Shown here one piece after another: positions 1 through 9,379 of a stretch of 64,000 nt of DNA; the stretch's first letter is position 1, and each line of letters opens with the position of its first letter. The notes beneath the pieces are model-generated. The model was not told the DNA's origin, ran no database searches, and was given only the letters and a program-made list of their open reading frames with translations. Source of the stretch: an uncultured Roseovarius sp. (lineage in GTDB: Bacteria; Pseudomonadota; Alphaproteobacteria; Rhodobacterales; Rhodobacteraceae); the NCBI RefSeq assembly GCF_947489715.1, contig NZ_CANLER010000002.1, positions 62,001 to 126,000 of the forward strand, given 5' to 3'. The translations under genes and the position numbers were made by a program.

Positions 1-1
1 T

Positions 2-355
2 CAGACGGTCCTGCCGCTGCGCGGTGACGGCGCCATGCGCCTGACCACGGCGCGCTATTACACGCCGTCGGGCCGGTCGATCCAGGCTTTGGGCGTGTCC
101 CCTGACATCGTGGTTGAACAGCCCCGCCGCACCCCCGAATCCGAGGAGGAAGAGGAAGAACAGCGCGGTTTCCGTTCCGAGGCTGATCTGCGCGGCAGCC
201 TGAACAATGACAGCCTGTCCGAGGATGAAATCCGCCAGATCGAAGAGGATAACGCCCGCGCCGAAGAAGCCGCCAAACTGCGCGACGAGGATTATCAGCT
301 GGCCTATGCCATCGACATCCTCAAGGGTCTGACCGCGCTGAACGGCAACGATTAA
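2..355 (+). CDS. C-terminal part of S41 family carboxy-terminal processing peptidase (CtpA-like)
   Basis: This frame is open from the left edge of the window and ends at TAA 353-355, so only the last 117 residues are present. The first residues include a stretch ending in TTARYYTPSGRSIQ and then GVSPDIVV, which is the signature of the end of the S41 protease core in CtpA/Prc proteins. These periplasmic serine proteases cleave near the C terminus of envelope proteins. After the core comes a strongly acidic tail with a run of seven glutamates and a helical end rich in Glu, Asp and Arg. The catalytic Ser-Lys part lies outside the window. A strong terminator follows 25 bp after the stop, so this is the last gene of its transcript. 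Confidence 0.85.
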   Translation, partial: QTVLPLRGDGAMRLTTARYYTPSGRSIQALGVSPDIVVEQPRRTPESEEEEEEQRGFRSEADLRGSLNNDSLSEDEIRQIEEDNARAEEAAKLRDEDYQLAYAIDILKGLTALNGND

Positions 356-379
356 TCCGGGGCAAATCCCGAAAATTCA

Positions 380-412
380 AACGCCGCGGTGCCACTAACC
401 GCGGCGTTTTTC
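380..412 (+). terminator. Rho-independent terminator after the S41 peptidase
   Basis: An 11-bp perfect stem (AACGCCGCGGT at 380-390 with ACCGCGGCGTT at 398-408) encloses a 7-base loop and is followed by TTTTTCTG. It lies 25 bp after the peptidase stop codon. Confidence 0.92.
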
Positions 413-527
413 TGTTCCGGCATGGCTTGCAGGGATGCCAATCCGGTAATCCTGCCAATGCCAACCTCGGCATCTGCCGCGCCCCTTTTATCTTGCGGCC
501 TGCCGGTTTGACATTTTCCAACCATCC

Positions 528-1247
528 ATGCGTGATCGCGTCATGAAAATGATCACGGGCCATTGGCAACTTATTCTCATCACCGGGATCGTGTTCTTGC
601 TGTGGAACACGCCCGCAATATTTCCCCTGAAAATCCTGATCGTGTTCATGCACGAGCTGTCTCATGGGCTGGCCGCACTCCTGACCGGCGGTATGATCGT
701 GGACATCACCCTCTCGCCGCAACAAGGCGGCCAGATCCTGACCCGCGGCGGCAGTGCCTTTGCAACGCTGTCAGCCGGGTATGTGGGCTCGCTCCTCATC
801 GGTATCGTGTTGCTGATCCTGGCGCTGCGCACCAACGCGGACCGGCTTCTGCTGGGGTTTTGTGGCGTTGTCATTCTTCTGGTCACCGCATTTTACATTC
901 GCGATTCCTTCGCCCTTATCTTCTGCGCGATAACCGGCATTCTGATGCTGGCAGTTTCCCGATACCTCAGCATTGCCATCAACGATATGGTCCTGCGGGT
1001 CATTGGCCTGACCAGCATGCTCTATGTTCCCTATGACATCTTTGACGACACCATCGCCCGGTCGGGGATGCGCTCCGACGCGTATATGCTGGCAGAACGG
1101 GTCGGCGGCACTGCTGCGCTGTGGGGGGCCATCTGGTTGGTTCTGAGCCTGGCGGTGATCCTGCTATGTCTGAAATACGGGATTGGTCAGAACAGCAACA
1201 TCACCTTCGTGACGGCATCGGACAGGCACAGATCAGGCCCGCGTTAG
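528..1247 (+). CDS. M50-like integral membrane metalloprotease family protein
   Basis: The predicted protein has 239 residues and at least five hydrophobic segments. A HELSH motif (HExxH, about residues 43-47) sits at the end of the second hydrophobic stretch, the arrangement seen in M50B-like membrane peptidases (site-2-protease relatives). The protein is shorter than RseP-type proteases and shows no PDZ domain. A second start, ATG at 543, is equally possible because neither has a clear ribosome-binding site. Substrate is unknown. It stands alone between a terminator and a 339-bp non-coding stretch before ispH. Confidence 0.75.
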   Translation: MRDRVMKMITGHWQLILITGIVFLLWNTPAIFPLKILIVFMHELSHGLAALLTGGMIVDITLSPQQGGQILTRGGSAFATLSAGYVGSLLIGIVLLILALRTNADRLLLGFCGVVILLVTAFYIRDSFALIFCAITGILMLAVSRYLSIAINDMVLRVIGLTSMLYVPYDIFDDTIARSGMRSDAYMLAERVGGTAALWGAIWLVLSLAVILLCLKYGIGQNSNITFVTASDRHRSGPR

Positions 1248-1365
1248 GCAGATCAGAGCGGACCGTTAAGGACAGACCGACCGCCTTCCAAAACGCGGGT
1301 GACGACCCTGCCACCATCCCCGCGCCATACCAGGCAAGATACCCGCACGCCCGCCGTTCGCCCTG

Positions 1366-1463
1366 TTAACCCCGCAAAACACCGCTTTCGGCACCGACGT
1401 AATACCGACAAAATACCGACGTTATACCGATTTCGGTTTTCGTCCAATTTCAATGCATTAACC
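1366..1463. repeat. Bipartite repeat module, copy 1: TTAACC-N21-(11-bp unit)x4-N21-TTAACC
   Basis: The 339-bp gap before ispH holds TTAACC (1366-1371), 21 bp, four 11-bp units (1393-1436: ACCGACGTAAT, ACCGACAAAAT, ACCGACGTTAT, then a degenerate ACCGATTTCGG), another 21 bp and TTAACC (1458-1463). A second copy with three units and exactly the same 21-bp spacers lies at 35871-35957. The 11-bp period is close to a DNA helical turn, so a protein-binding array is a natural reading, but no function is shown. The rest of the gap (1248-1365 and 1464-1586) shows nothing else I recognise. Confidence 0.75.
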
Positions 1464-1586
1464 CGATTCGTCGCAAAATCCGGCGATGCACCGTGCGTAA
1501 CGTGTCGTTTCGCAACGCCCGCCTCCGCCGCTACGCACTGGACGACACCCGTCAGAAGCCTTACCTCTGACCCGACAGGAGACGCC

Positions 1587-2537
1587 ATGACCAACCCACC
1601 GCTCACTCTTTTTCTGGCCGCACCCCGTGGTTTCTGCGCCGGGGTGGATCGCGCCATCAAGATCGTCGAAAAGGCGCTCACCAAATGGGGCGCGCCGGTC
1701 TATGTTCGCCACGAGATCGTGCATAACAAATTCGTCGTCGATGACCTGCGCGCCAAGGGCGCGGTCTTTGTCGAAGAGCTTTCGGAATGCCCGACCGATC
1801 GCCCGGTGATCTTCTCGGCCCATGGCGTGCCCAAATCCGTCCCGGCCGAGGCCGCCAGCCGCAAAATGATCTATGTCGATGCCACCTGTCCGCTGGTTTC
1901 AAAGGTGCATATCGAGGCCGAGCGTCACTCGGGCGCCGGACTTCAGATCATCATGATCGGCCATGCGGGCCACCCGGAAACCATTGGAACCATGGGACAA
2001 TTACCAGACGGCGAGGTGCTGCTGGTCGAAACCCCGGATGACGTGGCGCATATCGACGTGCGCGATCCCGACAAGCTGGCCTTTGTCACCCAGACCACCC
2101 TCTCGGTCGATGACACCGCCGATATCGTGGCCGCCTTGCAAACGCGCTTTCCCAACATCAGGGGACCGCACAAGGAGGACATCTGCTATGCTACCACCAA
2201 CCGGCAAGAGGCCGTGAAAGTGATGGCCGGAAAGGTCGATGCGATGCTGGTCGTCGGCGCCCCCAATTCATCGAATTCCCGGCGCCTGGTCGAGGTCGGC
2301 ACCAAGGCAGGTTGCGCCTATTCCCAACTGGTTCAGCGCGCCACCGATATCGACTGGCGCGCGCTGGAAGGGATCACATCCCTTGGCATCACCGCCGGGG
2401 CTTCTGCCCCCGAAGTGCTGGTGGACGAAGTGATCGAGGCCCTGAAATCCCGCTACAACATCACCATCGCCGAGGTCGAAACCGCCAAGGAAAGCGTGCA
2501 TTTCAAAGTGCCCCGCGTGCTGCGCGAAATCGCCTGA
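1587..2537 (+). CDS. ispH: 4-hydroxy-3-methylbut-2-enyl diphosphate reductase (IspH/LytB)
   Basis: IspH catalyses the last step of the non-mevalonate isoprenoid pathway, reducing HMBPP to IPP and DMAPP with a [4Fe-4S] cluster. The 316-residue protein has the usual length and the three cluster cysteines at 17 (FCAG), 101 (ATCPLV) and 200 ([10 protein letters not shown]). The substrate-binding histidines and Glu in [13 protein letters not shown] and GHPE, and the late PNSSNS motif, are all present. The frame is open far upstream, but the ATG at 1587 with CAGGAGA 5-11 bp before it starts exactly where the family begins. It is a single-gene unit in the cytoplasm. Confidence 0.97.
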   Translation: MTNPPLTLFLAAPRGFCAGVDRAIKIVEKALTKWGAPVYVRHEIVHNKFVVDDLRAKGAVFVEELSECPTDRPVIFSAHGVPKSVPAEAASRKMIYVDATCPLVSKVHIEAERHSGAGLQIIMIGHAGHPETIGTMGQLPDGEVLLVETPDDVAHIDVRDPDKLAFVTQTTLSVDDTADIVAALQTRFPNIRGPHKEDICYATTNRQEAVKVMAGKVDAMLVVGAPNSSNSRRLVEVGTKAGCAYSQLVQRATDIDWRALEGITSLGITAGASAPEVLVDEVIEALKSRYNITIAEVETAKESVHFKVPRVLREIA

Positions 2538-2783
2538 CGCTCCCGCCGCAGCCTGCAAACTGCCGTGACATCTTCGCCTTTCCAAGGCGTTGTTTTTGTT
2601 GATAACTTCGACAGAAACTGTGCCATGCGCCCGTCGCGAAACCTCGCAGGTCGCCCAGCGTCCTGACGATCAAGGTCAAAGACACAGACGCGGAACCTGG
2701 CCCATACAACCCAGAGCCGAACCGTCAGATTGAAATTTTCCCGAAGCCGTGGCAAAATACCTCAATATTTTGGAGTATTTAGC

Positions 2784-3056
2784 ATGAACAAACATGATTT
2801 GATGGAGGCCATGACCTCCGGCGCAGATTTCAGTCAATTCAGTCGGGAAGAACTGGCCGAAGGGCTAAATGAACTGACATTACAGATCGTTGGCGGTAAA
2901 AGCCGCTCGAAAAATATTGGCCAATCCATTTTCGACGGAACCGGCATCGCAAATACCGCCGGCGTCGTCACCGGCGTGCCCATGGAGGCGACGATCACCT
3001 GTCCCAACCCGCTTTGCCGACAGCGCATCGTGCTTGACCTGAGTGATTTCGCATGA
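2784..3056 (+). CDS. Small conserved-looking protein of unknown function with a CPNPLC motif
   Basis: This is a 90-residue protein from ATG 2784, preceded by TGGAG at 2771-2775. A helical, acidic N-terminal half is followed by a Gly/Lys-rich stretch and, near the C terminus, two cysteines in CPNPLC, which could bind a metal or form a disulfide. The stop codon overlaps the next start as ATGA (3053-3056), so the two genes are very probably co-translated. I do not recognise the family. Confidence 0.6.
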   Translation: MNKHDLMEAMTSGADFSQFSREELAEGLNELTLQIVGGKSRSKNIGQSIFDGTGIANTAGVVTGVPMEATITCPNPLCRQRIVLDLSDFA

Positions 3057-4057
3057 CCACCAAAGACAAGTCCCCCGCCGACGACGCAAACCAGGCATCC
3101 GCCGCGCCACAAACCGAAGCAGTGGCCGGCAGGCAGCCGCCAAAAAAGGTCAAAGTCTCTGCAGCCGCACACCAGATGAACCTCGAAACAGTCGGCGGCA
3201 GAACCGGAACGAATGGCAAGGTGTTGTTTCCCTTCGACATTCAGAACGCCGAAAGTAACGCGGGCTGGTCGGTCGTTTCCAATTACGAGCTCGACTCAAC
3301 CCCTGAGCAAGCCGAGGCCATGCGCCATACAATGAAAGTGCTGGCGCTGCTCGAAAGGTTCTATACCGCCTGCAAACCCAAGGATGCCAAACTGCTCAGC
3401 TACCAGTTGCGCGAGACCGCCCGCGGGATTGCGCAATCGGGAAACCGGCCCAACAAACTGGCCGATTTCGCAATTCAGGTAGGGGATCTGGAGCGGGAAA
3501 TCGCGCTGCGTTGTCTGGCGCCAATGGCCCGCAAGCAGCTAAAATCAGCAGCCGTAGGCTCGTTGGTTTTCTTCTTCATATTGTCGGGTTTCTGGTATTT
3601 CGCGGCCTCCTTCCCCGAAATGATCGCCGGTAGCATCCTGTCAACGAACGGCGCACTTCTTCCGCTCGGCTTCAATCTCGGCCTGATCGCCATTGGCGTT
3701 CTGCTGGGCCGTTTCGTGGTCTTCATGTCAATGCTGCGGACCATCGTTTCCGGCGAAAAAGACTACTATGTTGTCGTGCGCGAAATACCGACCGGTCTTG
3801 GACCTTTGCGCGATATCGTGGTCGCCTCGGTTCTGTTCCTGATCCTGAAGTACAAGATTGTCAGTGTCGGGTTCGCAGACGTCACCATCGGCACGGCCGC
3901 GGCAAGCAGTGGTGTGCTTGGATCAGCAGAGAACGCTAAAATCTTCGTTCTGGGTTTTCTCGTCGGTCTGGTGATCCCGTTGGTTGTTGACCGGATGCTG
4001 CGCACGTCGCGCGACCTTGTGGAATCCTCGACCGATGTGCCAGAGCCAAGCGGTTAA
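3053..4057 (+). CDS. Membrane protein of unknown function, four predicted transmembrane segments
   Basis: The 334-residue protein has a polar, probably cytoplasmic N-terminal region (about residues 1-160, beginning with a Lys/Pro/Ala-rich stretch) and four hydrophobic segments in the second half, ending with a short polar tail. No catalytic motif is visible. Its start overlaps the stop of the 90-residue gene upstream by four bases, which suggests the two products work together at the inner membrane. The family is not recognised; a channel, sensor or scaffold role is possible but unsupported. Confidence 0.65.
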   Translation: MTTKDKSPADDANQASAAPQTEAVAGRQPPKKVKVSAAAHQMNLETVGGRTGTNGKVLFPFDIQNAESNAGWSVVSNYELDSTPEQAEAMRHTMKVLALLERFYTACKPKDAKLLSYQLRETARGIAQSGNRPNKLADFAIQVGDLEREIALRCLAPMARKQLKSAAVGSLVFFFILSGFWYFAASFPEMIAGSILSTNGALLPLGFNLGLIAIGVLLGRFVVFMSMLRTIVSGEKDYYVVVREIPTGLGPLRDIVVASVLFLILKYKIVSVGFADVTIGTAAASSGVLGSAENAKIFVLGFLVGLVIPLVVDRMLRTSRDLVESSTDVPEPSG

Positions 4058-4180
4058 ATCGCACCGGTCAAAGGAAATCTCTGCCTGCAAAATCCCCCTG
4101 TCAGTTGAGGCTATGCCGGGTTGACAGCCCGGTCTGGCTATGGCCCCACTGGGCCAATCGCAAAACAGGACGTTGACCGA

Positions 4181-4792
4181 ATGACCGTGCAGTTTCTTCT
4201 GACCGCTCTCGTGGTTGTGCTGATCCCCGGGACCGGCGTGATCTACACCTTGGCAATTGCCTTGGGCCAAGGCACGCGCGCCAGTATCGCCGCCGCCCTG
4301 GGCTGTACCCTTGGTATTGTTCCGCACCTGTTGGCAGCAACGCTCGGACTGGCGGCGGTGCTGCACGCCTCTGCGCTTCTTTTTCAGATGGTGAAATTTG
4401 CCGGCGTGGCCTATCTGCTTTACCTCGCCTGGCAGGCACTGAAATCAGGTGGCGCGCTCTCGGTCGAGGGGAATCCCACCACCCAGTCAAGCTGGCGGAT
4501 TGCCCGGCGCGGTGCGCTGATCAATATCCTGAACCCCAAGCTTTCGGTCTTCTTTCTGGCACTCCTGCCCCCCTTCCTGTCCGGCAACCCCGCCGCCGCC
4601 ACGGTCGAAATGCTGGGCCTTGGCGCGGTCTTCATGGGTCTGACCTTTGTCGTGTTTGTTCTTTACGGGGTTTTCGCCGCCACGGCGCGCGCCCGTGTTT
4701 TGTCCTCGCAGATTGCGATGCGCTGGCTAAACCGCAGCTTTGCCGCTCTCTTTGCGGCCCTTGGCCTACGTCTGGCGCTGGAGAAGGGGTAA
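4181..4792 (+). CDS. LysE/RhtB family amino-acid exporter
   Basis: The 203-residue protein begins with hydrophobic helices containing the LysE-family signature (PGTG, about residues 16-19, then GxxxG-rich segments) and about six membrane segments in all. The motif NPK near residue 124 is typical of the family. Members export amino acids or related metabolites such as homoserine lactone and threonine across the inner membrane; the substrate here cannot be told. Length is normal. The next gene begins 4 bp after the stop, so it opens a + strand operon running to about 6925. Confidence 0.88.
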   Translation: MTVQFLLTALVVVLIPGTGVIYTLAIALGQGTRASIAAALGCTLGIVPHLLAATLGLAAVLHASALLFQMVKFAGVAYLLYLAWQALKSGGALSVEGNPTTQSSWRIARRGALINILNPKLSVFFLALLPPFLSGNPAAATVEMLGLGAVFMGLTFVVFVLYGVFAATARARVLSSQIAMRWLNRSFAALFAALGLRLALEKG

Positions 4793-4796
4793 CCCC

Positions 4797-5249
4797 ATGA
4801 CAACAATACCCCGCACACCGCTGACCCTTGGCCTGGCGGGCCTTATCCCGTTCCTTTGGGGCGCGCTCACCGTGCTGTCACCCGATCTGGCCACCTGGAC
4901 AATCCAAACCATCGGTCCACGGTTTGCCGGACCCTATGTGATGTTGTTCTATGGCGCGGTGATCCTGTCATTCATGTCCGGCGTGCTCTGGGGCTTTGCC
5001 ACGAAGCTGTCGGGTGCACAGGCCAGCACCGGCTACATCCTCTCGACCTTTCCGGCACTCTGGGCGTTTTTGATGACAGGCGGTGGGCCGGTCGGTGCGG
5101 GCATTTCTCTGATGGTGGGGTTCATCGGGCTGCTTGGCCTCGACTGGCTTTTCTGGCACTACGGCGTGGCACCGGCATGGTGGATGCGCCTGCGCCTTCT
5201 TCTGACCGCCGTCGTGCTTTTGTGTCTGACGATCGGAGTCACCCAATGA
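4797..5249 (+). CDS. DUF3429 family membrane protein
   Basis: The 150-residue protein has about five hydrophobic helices. It shows the pattern of DUF3429 proteins, with GLIPF near the start, a FMSGVLWGF segment in the middle and LDWLFW in the fourth helix. Function is unknown. It starts 4 bp after the LysE-like exporter and its stop overlaps the next start (ATGA, 5246-5249). Confidence 0.75.
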   Translation: MTTIPRTPLTLGLAGLIPFLWGALTVLSPDLATWTIQTIGPRFAGPYVMLFYGAVILSFMSGVLWGFATKLSGAQASTGYILSTFPALWAFLMTGGGPVGAGISLMVGFIGLLGLDWLFWHYGVAPAWWMRLRLLLTAVVLLCLTIGVTQ

Positions 5250-5836
5250 GCAGCGATATCGAAACCCTCAAGGTCTATGGTGACATGGCCGATGACTATG
5301 CCGCCCTGGCGAACGAGATCGCCGATCCGGCGCTGACCACTTTTATCGGGGCGCTGCCCAAGGGCTCGCATGTGCTTGATCTGGGCTGCGGACCCGGTTT
5401 TGCGGCCGGGCACATGGCCCGCGCAGGCCTGACAGTCGATGCCACAGATGCAGCCCCGGCAATGGTCGAACTGGCCGGCAAGCAGGACGGCGTCAACGCC
5501 TGGGTCGCCACTTTCGATGACCTGACCGGCAGTAGTCTTTACGATGGGATCTGGGCCAATTTCAGCCTGCTGCACGCCCCCCGCGGAGACATGCCGCGTT
5601 ATCTCGGCACCCTGCGCGAGTTGATAAAGACCGGCGGCATGTTCCATATCGGCATGAAAACCGGGACCGGCGAACACCGCGACGCCCTTGGCCGACTGTA
5701 CACCTATTACACCGAGGAAGAATTGACCGTTCTGCTCAATGACGCGCGCTTCACCCCCTTTTCCAGCACGACGGGCCGCGACAAGGGTCTGGATGGCGAA
5801 TGGGCCGATTGGGTGACGATCACCGCCCATGCCTGA
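5246..5836 (+). CDS. Class I SAM-dependent methyltransferase
   Basis: The 196-residue protein carries the SAM-binding glycine loop VLDLGCGPG (about residues 43-51) followed by an acidic residue after the next strand (DATDAAP). The later motifs match small Methyltransf_25-type enzymes. The substrate is unknown. It overlaps DUF3429 by four bases at its start and rnhA by eight bases at its end, so translation is probably coupled. An ATG at 5246 is the only start that fits the family's N terminus. Confidence 0.85.
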   Translation: MSSDIETLKVYGDMADDYAALANEIADPALTTFIGALPKGSHVLDLGCGPGFAAGHMARAGLTVDATDAAPAMVELAGKQDGVNAWVATFDDLTGSSLYDGIWANFSLLHAPRGDMPRYLGTLRELIKTGGMFHIGMKTGTGEHRDALGRLYTYYTEEELTVLLNDARFTPFSSTTGRDKGLDGEWADWVTITAHA

Positions 5837-6305
5837 ACTGTTTGCCTATACAGACGGGGCCTGCTCGGGCAATCCTGGCCCGGGCGGCTGGGGTGTGCTG
5901 ATGCGCGCGATGGATGGCGACCGGATCGTCAAAGAACGCGAATTGCAGGGTGGCGAGGCCGAGACCACCAATAACCGGATGGAGCTTCTGGCGGCGATCC
6001 ATGCGCTGGAAACCTTGGAACGCGCCAGCGCCATCACCATCGTGACCGACAGCGCCTATGTTAAAAACGGCATCACGGGGTGGATGTTCGGCTGGAAACG
6101 AAATGGCTGGAAGACGTCGAACAAGAAACCTGTGAAGAATGTCGAACTATGGCAACGTCTGGATGAGGCGCAGGCCCGCCATGATGTGACCTGGGAATGG
6201 GTCAAGGGACATGCGGGCCACCCGGAAAACGAACGCGCGGACGAGCTGGCACGTGCCGGCATGGCCCCGTTCAAGCCCAAGAAACCCAAGAAGGGTCAGG
6301 AATGA
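5829..6305 (+). CDS. rnhA: Ribonuclease HI
   Basis: RNase HI degrades the RNA strand of RNA-DNA hybrids, removing primers and R-loops. The 158-residue protein has the family length and the catalytic acidic residues: Asp in [16 protein letters not shown] (about residue 9), Glu in NNRMELLA (about 49), Asp in VTDSAYV (about 71) and the late [14 protein letters not shown] segment with the final Asp. A Lys-rich C-terminal tail follows. The gene overlaps the methyltransferase upstream and the next gene downstream (ATGA at 6302-6305). Confidence 0.97.
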   Translation: MPELFAYTDGACSGNPGPGGWGVLMRAMDGDRIVKERELQGGEAETTNNRMELLAAIHALETLERASAITIVTDSAYVKNGITGWMFGWKRNGWKTSNKKPVKNVELWQRLDEAQARHDVTWEWVKGHAGHPENERADELARAGMAPFKPKKPKKGQE

Positions 6306-6925
6306 CAGCTCTCACCCTACTTGATTATACCTCAGTGCTGATCTTCGCGCTGACCGGCGCGCTCGTGGCAAGCCGGGCGCAGCTTGATATCGTGGGCTTT
6401 GCTTTCATGGCCTGTATCACAGCCGTGGGCGGCGGCACGGTGCGCGACGTTCTTCTGGATCGCAACCCGGTCTTCTGGGTTGGCAATCCCACCTATATCT
6501 TCATCGCCCTTGTCGCAGCCGTCTTCATCTATTTCACCGCCCACAAGGTCGAAAGCCGCTATCGCTGGCTACTTTGGCTTGACAGTTTCGCTCTTGCTGT
6601 GGCCGTCCCTGCCGGCATGGCCGCAGCGATGGTGATGCTGCAACCGATGCCGATCATGGTGCTGATGGGGGTGGCCACGGGATGTCTGGGCGGCCTGATG
6701 CGTGATGTGGTCTGCAACGAAGTACCGCTGGTCCTGAAACAGGGAGAGCTTTACGTGACCGCCGCGCTTGGCGGTGCTTTGGCTGGCATCGTGATGATGC
6801 AATTCACCCATCTGACCATGCCTGTTCTGCTGGTCTGTGCAATAACCACCTGGGCGCTGCGGGCCGGATCGCTGCTTTTTGGTTGGCAATTGCCGGTCTA
6901 CAAAAGCCGCCCACCCCGGCAGTGA
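6302..6925 (+). CDS. TRIC-type cation channel family protein (UPF0126)
   Basis: The 207-residue inner-membrane protein is made of two similar halves of three hydrophobic segments. Each half has the UPF0126/TRIC glycine motif: [10 protein letters not shown] in the first half and [16 protein letters not shown] in the second. Bacterial homologues form monovalent cation channels, but a physiological role here is inferred only from family. The start overlaps the rnhA stop. Its stop directly abuts the stop of the convergent DUF167 gene. Confidence 0.88.
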   Translation: MTALTLLDYTSVLIFALTGALVASRAQLDIVGFAFMACITAVGGGTVRDVLLDRNPVFWVGNPTYIFIALVAAVFIYFTAHKVESRYRWLLWLDSFALAVAVPAGMAAAMVMLQPMPIMVLMGVATGCLGGLMRDVVCNEVPLVLKQGELYVTAALGGALAGIVMMQFTHLTMPVLLVCAITTWALRAGSLLFGWQLPVYKSRPPRQ

Positions 6926-7192
6926 TCACCCGGCCAGCACCTTGAACAGCTTGTCTCTAGCGGTTTGACCGCGCAGTAACGTCAGACGCGATTTGGGAAT
7001 ACCAAGCGCCTTGGCCAGCAGCTTCTGAACCGCAGCGTTGGCCTTGCCATCCTCGGGGATTGCAGTGACGTAAATCCGCAGCATCCCTTCATCGGCCACA
7101 ACGCGGTCTCGCGACGCTTTCGGCGTTACACGCACGGCGATCTGATTGCCGGCCTGTGCGAGATGGCTGAGATCAGGCAGTTTCATGCACAT
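6926..7192 (-). CDS. DUF167 (YggU) family protein
   Basis: The 88-residue protein has the DUF167 core: V(R)VTPKASR near the start, then LRIYVTAIPEDGKANAAVQKLLAKALGIPKS and a G(Q/R)TAR(D)K motif at the end. It is a small soluble protein of unknown function. ATG at 7192 and ATG at 7186 are both possible starts; the family usually begins close to the second. It is convergent with the TRIC-like gene and divergent from the nitroreductase. Confidence 0.87.
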   Translation of the reverse strand: MCMKLPDLSHLAQAGNQIAVRVTPKASRDRVVADEGMLRIYVTAIPEDGKANAAVQKLLAKALGIPKSRLTLLRGQTARDKLFKVLAG

Positions 7193-7295
7193 GGCCTAGT
7201 GTTTATCCCATGCCCTGCCAAGGGGCCGCTTCCGGCCCTTGACCTTGGCCTTCCGACCCCCGACATGTAGCGCAACGAAAATACCCGAGGACAGC

Positions 7296-7874
7296 ATGCC
7301 CGATCCCAACCCCGCCGCGTTAGAATTTCTGTTGAACCGCCGGTCGCGCCCGGCCAAAACCCTGACCGGCCCGGTCCCCACACGCGATGAGCTGATGCCG
7401 ATCCTCCAATCCGCGGCGCGCAGCCCGGATCACGGCAAACTGGAGCCCTGGCGCCTGATCGTGCTTGAGCATGCGGCCTTGCAGCGTCTGGCCACGCTGG
7501 TTCCGGAAACCGGAAAACGGCTGGGCCGCACCCCGGAAGAGATCGCCAAGGCACAGGACCAGTTTGCCAAGGCCGATCTGGCCGTCGCGGTGATTGAGGT
7601 GCAGAAACCATCGCCGAAAATTCCCGCAATCGAGCAAAGCTATTCGGCCGGTGCGGTCTGCCTCGCGCTTCTCAACGCGGCATTGGCGTCGGGCTGGGGT
7701 GCAAACTGGCTGAGTGGCTGGGCCAGCCATGACCGCGCATTTGTCACCCGGGCCCTGGGTCTTGAAAGCCATGAGCGGATCGCCGGTTTCATCCATATCG
7801 GCACCGAAACCAATGCCCCGCCAGAACGCCCCCGTCCGGACCTTGATCAGATCATCAGCTGGGTCAGTGAATGA
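7296..7874 (+). CDS. Nitroreductase family protein
   Basis: The 192-residue protein starts like YdjA-type nitroreductases: a leucine-rich start, NRRS (FMN phosphate contact) and AARSPDHGKLEPWR, then GAVCLALLNAALASGWGANWL in the middle. Such enzymes bind FMN and use NAD(P)H to reduce nitro compounds or quinones; the natural substrate is unknown. Length is normal for the short subfamily. The ATG at 7296 is preceded by GAGGAC. Its stop overlaps the EI24 gene start (ATGA, 7871-7874). Confidence 0.88.
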   Translation: MPDPNPAALEFLLNRRSRPAKTLTGPVPTRDELMPILQSAARSPDHGKLEPWRLIVLEHAALQRLATLVPETGKRLGRTPEEIAKAQDQFAKADLAVAVIEVQKPSPKIPAIEQSYSAGAVCLALLNAALASGWGANWLSGWASHDRAFVTRALGLESHERIAGFIHIGTETNAPPERPRPDLDQIISWVSE

Positions 7875-8575
7875 TATTTGCCTCCTTCTTCAAAGCGGTA
7901 TCGCAAATCGGTGATCCACGGTTCCGCAAGGTACTGTTGCTGGGCGTTGGCCTGACCCTGGCCCTGCTAGTTGCTGTCTACGCCGGATTTCTGGGCTTTC
8001 TGCAATGGGCGCTTGGCGACGGGGCCGAATTGCCCCTGATCGGCACTGTCACCTGGCTGGATGATCTGCTGGGCTGGGGCAGCCTGTTCCTGATGATCAT
8101 CCTTTCGGTCTTTCTGATGGTGCCGGTGGCCTCGGCCATCACCTCAATGTTTCTCGATGAGGTGGCGAAGGCGGTTGAAGAGCGGCATTACCCTCACCTG
8201 CCCGCCGCACCCAGGGTGCCGATCTGGGATGCCATCCGCGATACGCTGAATTTCCTTGGCGTGCTGATTGGCGCCAATATTCTGGCGCTCTTTGTCTATG
8301 CGCTGGTGCCGCCGGCCTCGATCTTCATCTTCTGGGCGCTCAACGGTTATCTGCTGGGGATGGAGTATTTTCAGCTTGCAGCCATGCGCCGCCTGGGCCG
8401 AACAAAGGCCGCCGCGCTGCGCAAGCAGAACCGCGGCACGATCTGGCTGGCGGGCACGCTGATGGCAATGCCGCTGTCATTGCCGCTGATCAACCTGATC
8501 ATCCCCATTCTGGGGGCCGCGACCTTTACCCATATCTTTCAGGCTATTCAGGCGCGGACAGGCCCATCCGGTTGA
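7871..8575 (+). CDS. EI24 domain-containing membrane protein (CysZ-like)
   Basis: The 234-residue protein has four to six hydrophobic segments and the EI24/CysZ pattern, including a hydrophobic pair around residues 70-100 and the segment NGYLLGMEYFQLAAMRR near 155-170. CysZ is a sulfate permease; many alphaproteobacterial EI24 proteins are uncharacterised, so transport of sulfate is only a possibility. It is co-translated with the nitroreductase. The last 32 bp overlap the convergent DUF1467 gene. Confidence 0.8.
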   Translation: MIFASFFKAVSQIGDPRFRKVLLLGVGLTLALLVAVYAGFLGFLQWALGDGAELPLIGTVTWLDDLLGWGSLFLMIILSVFLMVPVASAITSMFLDEVAKAVEERHYPHLPAAPRVPIWDAIRDTLNFLGVLIGANILALFVYALVPPASIFIFWALNGYLLGMEYFQLAAMRRLGRTKAAALRKQNRGTIWLAGTLMAMPLSLPLINLIIPILGAATFTHIFQAIQARTGPSG

Positions 8576-8825
8576 ACATGTCGATATCGCGCACGGTGAT
8601 TGTACCGGTGATGATGATATAGGCCGCAATCGCCCAAAACACCGCTGCCACGATCGTGGTGATGATCGCCTTTTTCTTCAGATGATGCTGTTGTGGCGAC
8701 CCGTCATGAGTACCGGGAACGATATCACCGGCCTCGCCCTGGGTCTGAATCCGGATCGGCAGCGCCACCAGAAACGTCATGAACCAGAACACCAGATAAA
8801 GGACAATCCCCGAGGCGATGCCCAT
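8544..8825 (-). CDS. DUF1467 family membrane protein
   Basis: The 93-residue protein has two hydrophobic helices separated by a polar loop with PIRIQTQ and a His-rich LKKKA stretch, which is the DUF1467 layout found next to mce in alphaproteobacteria. Function is unknown. Its ATG shares one base with the stop codon of the epimerase gene (8825), so the two are one operon. Its 3' end runs into the EI24 gene on the other strand. Confidence 0.82.
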   Translation of the reverse strand: MGIASGIVLYLVFWFMTFLVALPIRIQTQGEAGDIVPGTHDGSPQQHHLKKKAIITTIVAAVFWAIAAYIIITGTITVRDIDMFNRMGLSAPE

Positions 8826-9229
8826 CAGACCTGCTCCAACTCGACCAGGCAGCCGTTGAAATCCTTGGGATGCAGGAAGAGGACGGGCTTGCCGTGGGCG
8901 CCGATCTTTGGCTCTCCGCTGCCCAATACGCGGGCGCCGGTGGCTTGCAGATGATCGCGCGCGGCGATGATATCCTCGACCTCATAGCAGACATGATGGA
9001 TGCCGCCCGCCGGGTTCTTTTCCAGAAATCCGTTGATCGGGCTGTCGTCGCCCAGGGGGTAAAGCAGTTCGATCTTGGTGTTGGGCAATTCGATGAAAAC
9101 CACCGTTACACCGTGGTCCGGCTCATCCTGCGGCGCGCCGACATTAGCCCCCAGGGCGGTGCGATATTGCGCCGATGCGGCCTCCAGGTCCGGGACAGCA
9201 ATGGCGACGTGGTTGAGGCGTCCAATCAT
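8825..9229 (-). CDS. mce: Methylmalonyl-CoA epimerase
   Basis: The enzyme interconverts (S)- and (R)-methylmalonyl-CoA in propionyl-CoA catabolism. The 134-residue protein has the vicinal-oxygen-chelate fold signature of the family: an early metal-binding His in LNHVAIAVPDL (residue 6), GGIHHVCYEVEDI in the middle and the final Glu in LVELEQ. The frame is open further upstream, but ATG 9229 with a purine-rich AGAAGGA before it matches the family start. It is followed directly by DUF1467. Confidence 0.93.
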   Translation of the reverse strand: MIGRLNHVAIAVPDLEAASAQYRTALGANVGAPQDEPDHGVTVVFIELPNTKIELLYPLGDDSPINGFLEKNPAGGIHHVCYEVEDIIAARDHLQATGARVLGSGEPKIGAHGKPVLFLHPKDFNGCLVELEQV

Positions 9230-9379
9230 GGTCAAATCCTTCTGCAAGCAGTTTGGCGTTGTTATGGGGGCAGCGGGCCGCGCTGACAAGCGACAGAGGG
9301 ACGCAACCCTACGATTAACCAACCGTTAGGCATGTGGGCGTAATTGTGTTCAGGCCGATGCAGACTAAGGAGCAGAAAG

